Translations under genes and position numbers: made by a program | The notes under the pieces: generated by a model | What the model was told of the DNA's origin: nothing | Database searches by the model: none | What the model saw: only the letters and a program-made list of their open reading frames with translations | From: Silene conica | Taxonomy: Eukaryota; Streptophyta; Magnoliopsida; Caryophyllales; Caryophyllaceae | Direction: 5' to 3' | DNA: 64,000 nt | Assembly (NCBI GenBank): GCA_029255685.2 | Contig: CM055315.2 | Span: forward strand, 71,329,681 to 71,393,680 | Shown: positions 60,700 to 64,000 of the stretch, in pieces | Layout: the number at the start of each line of letters is the position of its first letter | How positions within the stretch are numbered: position 1 is the first letter of the stretch

Positions 60700-61303
60700 T
60701 GTAGGAAATAATTTCTTAAATTACTTATAAAAGTATTAATCATATTAATACTGCCAAAGATTATATCAAAAACGATTCAATAAAACCTCAATTGCAAGAA
60801 TTAAACAGTCAAGAATATAGAATTAACCTTTAGTCCTATATGAGATCGGCCTAAGAACAACCTAATATAAACCTAAACTTCAAGGTAGAAGTTCTCCTTA
60901 GATTGCACCCAAGATGACTGAGAAAGATCCCTTCAAAGCTCCTCTTAAATTACTATTAATTATTTTAGAGGATTTTTTTTTGGATTTTAAGATGATAAAT
61001 TAATCAAAGAGAACAAGAGAGAAAACAACTTATTTTCGTCCGTCCCTGGTACCACACGGCCAAATCCCTACTTATAGGGTTTTGGTTTGTGTTGGTATTG
61101 TACTTCTATTAGGAAACCTCCTTATATTATAATATTCTAAGTCAGTTTCCCGAAAACCTCCTTATATTATAATTTTCTAAGTCAGTTTCCTTATTTCGAA
61201 TTTTCTTAAAATATCATACATATTTTAATAATTTTCGGTGTACAATTATAATTCCCGGAGAACATTAATTAATTATCTTATAATTAATTAATCCAATTAT
61301 ATT
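60700..61303 (-). repeat. Copia-like LTR fragment, relative of 22308-23172
   Basis: On the minus strand its left edge ends TATTTCCTACA. It aligns with 22308 onward from GATTATATCAAAAACGA (60763) through ATTATATTATTCTA (61303) with many shared blocks. It preserves the uninterrupted sequence at the site where the Athila LTR sits in the other copy. It contains a 37-bp direct repeat at 61114-61150 and 61154-61190. Truncated at 61303. Confidence 0.6.
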
Positions 61304-61796
61304 ATTCTAAAATAGTCTAGGTATTGTTTGTCGTGAGCAAGCGGGGTTGATTGTGGGACTAAAGGTTGCCACAGTGAGATGTTTGGCTGGTGATATCAGC
61401 ATGTTTTGTTTTGAGATTGTTATACTTATTATTTATTTTGGTAGTAACGATGTTATTTGTAAAGTAACTGACTTTGATATTTGATTGTTGTGATAATCCA
61501 TTGGTATGGTGAGCAGATTCTAAGCAGGTAGTTTGACGTTGATTGTTTTCTTGAGGTTGGGGATGGACGAGTCATCACTTGGAAGTCTTAGCAGTCTTCA
61601 CCTATAGTATAGTCTTTTAGTTTCCGTTGTTGTTTAACTTATCTTTTAAGTTTGAGACGCGTGTAATATTCATACTCGTACTTTAATAAAAGTTGTTTGT
61701 GCCTTTCTTTGATATTTTACCTCGGGTAACCGAGATGGTGACATTTTCATAGGCTGAGGGTCCTTGGTAAAGGCATTGGGTTATGCGTGTGTTACA
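61304..61796 (+). repeat. Second Tekay-type LTR 3' end
   Basis: Contains ACCTCGGGTAACCGAGATGG (61719-61738), identical to the same block in LTR A at 1434, and ends GTGTGTTACA at 61796, followed by a decayed primer site (ATGGTGACAGAGCG). Confidence 0.6.
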
Positions 61797-62089
61797 AATG
61801 GTGACAGAGCGATGGTCTTAGAACCTGAACAAATAAACCCAATGAATTTATGTGTGTCTAATTAAAATGAACATGAGTACGAGTGTGTGAGGCTATCTCA
61901 AAGGGTTGAGAAACGTCATGAAACCGCGAAATTGCTTCCATACGACCTATTTGGACACCAAGGGTAGAAATAGGTGTGCGTGCGCACGCGCGTGCGTGCG
62001 TGTGTGTGTTTGTGTCATATGTGGGAAAATATCTGTATATGTTCCCCATTCTTTTATGCAGGATTATAACGAATTTATAAGGTACAATT
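61797..62089 (+). other. Gypsy leader remnant with alternating purine-pyrimidine run
   Basis: Leader-like motifs (AATAAACCCAATGAATTTA) follow the primer site. From about 61974 to 62009 there is an almost uninterrupted alternation of G/A with C/T (GTGCGTGCGCACGCGCGTGC). Cut off near 62090 by a copia-like LTR. Confidence 0.5.
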
Positions 62090-63013
62090 TATAGTCATAA
62101 ACAAAATACGAGATACAAAGATTGGGAACAAGAATTAACCTTCTGTCCTTGCAAAGGCCTAAGATCAGATATCAAATCAGGTATCCTCATAATCGTTGCA
62201 CCCAAGATGTTCCAAGAAATGCCCTTTCCTGAGCTAGAAACTGCAAAATTACCGTTAATTTTGTGAATGATGAAAATAGAGAGAGCGAGAGAAGAGAGAT
62301 CATGATTTTTATGTGTAACTCGTGAGTTCAGGGAGGTGTGCCGTGAGGTTATTTATAGGAGGGTGGTATTTAATGGTCCGTATATCTCTTAACCACCTAG
62401 CATAGTTTAGTTAGGATGCCCAAATCAGTATTTGAGTCTACCTAAACTATTACCTAAACATGTAACAATCTTCATCTAATTGGCACACCAACTGACCGAA
62501 ATTCTCCTCCAATCTGACCAAAATTCTTATCTGTTTCGGTTGATTTAACCGATTTTATAACTGCTTAAAATTCGGTTATTATCCTCTCTTGTGTATAATT
62601 TTTATCTTATAAATATCTTATATTTATAATTTAACAATTAAATATAACCTTTTATATTTAACTGAATCATTTAATCCTTATTAAATGATTTCATTACACA
62701 CTTATTAAATATAACATTTTATATTTAATTACGAATTTAACATTTTAATTCGCCTCAGCTAATATTATTTAATCAGTATTAAATAATTGTTTCATCATTA
62801 CATTGACTAACCGTTTAGTCGTATAGGGTATCAATATGATTACATTTTCATTTAATCATATCTCTCAAATTCTATCCTTTAGGTGTGACTCTTAGGGACC
62901 AGTTGATTACCGCCATCTGTATGACAATAACGTCAAACTTTCTAAAATTAAAGTCAATCGTTATTGATAAACGTGAATCAAATGGCTAAAATACAAAGTA
63001 TACCTTGTGTTTG
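62090..63013 (-). repeat. Copia-like LTR, third and most diverged relative
   Basis: Shares ordered blocks with 22340-23100, for example GTGTGACTCTTAGGGACCAG near 62883 against GTGTGACCTTTAGGGATCAG near 22993, and CAATAACGTCAAACTT against CAGTAACGTCAAACTT. It is AT-rich, non-coding, and ends where a Tekay-type LTR begins at 63014. Confidence 0.55.
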
Positions 63014-64000
63014 TAACACCCCCATTTATTTAGGGACCTGGACTAGGATTCCCCGAATAACCAAGGGTGTTACCATCTCGGATAACCGAGGTAGTAGATA
63101 ACAAAGGAAAGAAACGCAGTACTTTATTAAGTAATTCAAATGTTAAAACAAGGTGTCTCAAAAGTATTACAACTGTCTCACAAAAATAAAACAAAAGTCC
63201 GGACAAAGTGAATGACTAAATAACGTGAGCTAACACTAGACAGGTATGATCCATAGCCTCTCCTCCCTTCCAGCTCCCATGAGTCTAAGACCTGTCATTC
63301 TGCTCCCCAATAAATTGGATCAACACAGACACAAACAAACACACAAGGTCAACACGAGGTTGAGTAGGTAATATAGTTAGGACATGAAATAACATAATAT
63401 AAATTTCCTCCATCTCCACCTCATACAGTCCTCCACTTCACCTCCAACACACCATACCTTCCATGGCCATATCACAAGTCCCGTATCACAAGACCCATAT
63501 CACAAGACCTATTTCACAAGCCCCATTCTCCACAATAATCGATAATAAACAATCAATCCATAATACGATCATAATCAATTATATCATTCTTATAATGAGC
63601 AACACACACCTCATGTCATAATACAACCACAGATATATATCCCCTATCTCAACAGTCGGATGAAATCGCCAGCTGCACAGCTGCTAAAAGTGTTCCACTC
63701 GAAAAACGTTACCTAAACACATAACGCGTATAATCAATAAGACTGCCTAGATCCCGTAACATAAATACGTATTCTATTTATAGTAACTCCCTAAAAGGCA
63801 AGTTACCCAAAATAAACATTCCCAAAATAGTAACTACCAAAAATAGTAACTTCCTAAAAATATAACTTTCTTAAATAGTTCCAAAATATAATCTAACAAC
63901 CACATTAAATATTAACCCAAAAATAAATAATAATAATAATAATTATAATAATAATAATAATAATAAACACAAAAACAGCCCTCCCATAACCCGACTCTCC
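63014..64000 (-). repeat. Tekay-type LTR, minus orientation, leaves window
   Basis: Begins TGTAACACCCCCATTTATTT, the reverse complement of the end of LTR A with changes, and follows that LTR backward: GGTTACCGAG block, CCAATAAATTGGATCAA, CATGGCCATATCACAAG. It contains a (TAA)n-like run at about 63925-63965. The rest of the LTR lies beyond the window. Confidence 0.85.

Noticed and set aside
61906..62094. ORF with CACARACVRVCVC pattern
   Set aside because: Translation of the alternating GTGC repeat.

Overview
This is nuclear DNA of a flowering plant, probably a eudicot. It holds one apparently intact host gene inside densely nested plant transposable elements. Evidence for a plant: Tekay-, Athila- and Sirevirus-type LTR retrotransposons with plant-style tRNA primer sites, L1-type LINEs carrying an RNase H domain, Stowaway/Tourist/hAT/MULE-type small DNA elements, and a 19-exon UBP14-type gene. 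The species cannot be named from the sequence alone.

Layout. 1-16828: a tandem Ty3/gypsy chromovirus (Tekay-like) array, LTR-internal-LTR-internal-LTR, with a 7631-bp period; both gag-pol copies carry the same disabling mutations. 16829-22307: an Athila-like gypsy element on the minus strand, cut in the integrase region by the array. 22308-23172: a copia-like LTR remnant into which the Athila element is inserted. 23173-24287: diverged LTR-like, AT-rich sequence. 24288-35767: a complete but decayed Ty1/copia element of Sirevirus type on the minus strand, with two 1.48-kb LTRs and an extra ORF downstream of pol. 35768-40435: a plus-strand L1-type LINE remnant split by a 2703-bp solo LTR (36147-38849) with a perfect 5-bp target duplication.

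40770-56251: a UBP14-type deubiquitinase gene on the plus strand. By my splice reading it has 19 exons encoding 797 residues, with zinc-finger UBP, catalytic Cys and His boxes and two UBA domains. Its introns contain several non-autonomous DNA elements. The 4.19-kb intron 13 holds a hAT-type element with a MULE-type element nested in it, a Stowaway MITE, and a foldback element directly beside the Stowaway. 57080-58470: a second, minus-strand LINE remnant. 59041-64000: a mosaic of degenerate gypsy LTR ends and leaders, two copia-like LTR fragments related to 22308-23172, and the start of a minus-strand Tekay-type LTR that leaves the window.

The only gene I would call functional is UBP14; everything else coding is retroelement pseudogene. 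The most interesting signals are structural. A series of small hairpins with a constant loop and changing stems lies in the solo LTR, and a comparable set lies in another gypsy LTR. A paired 12-bp near-palindrome with exact 21-bp spacing is shared between the Athila coding linker and its LTR. A palindrome recurs in the gag, pol and LTRs of the Sirevirus. The middle LTR of the Tekay array shows the mosaic expected from unequal crossover. All alignments and splice junctions were made by eye.
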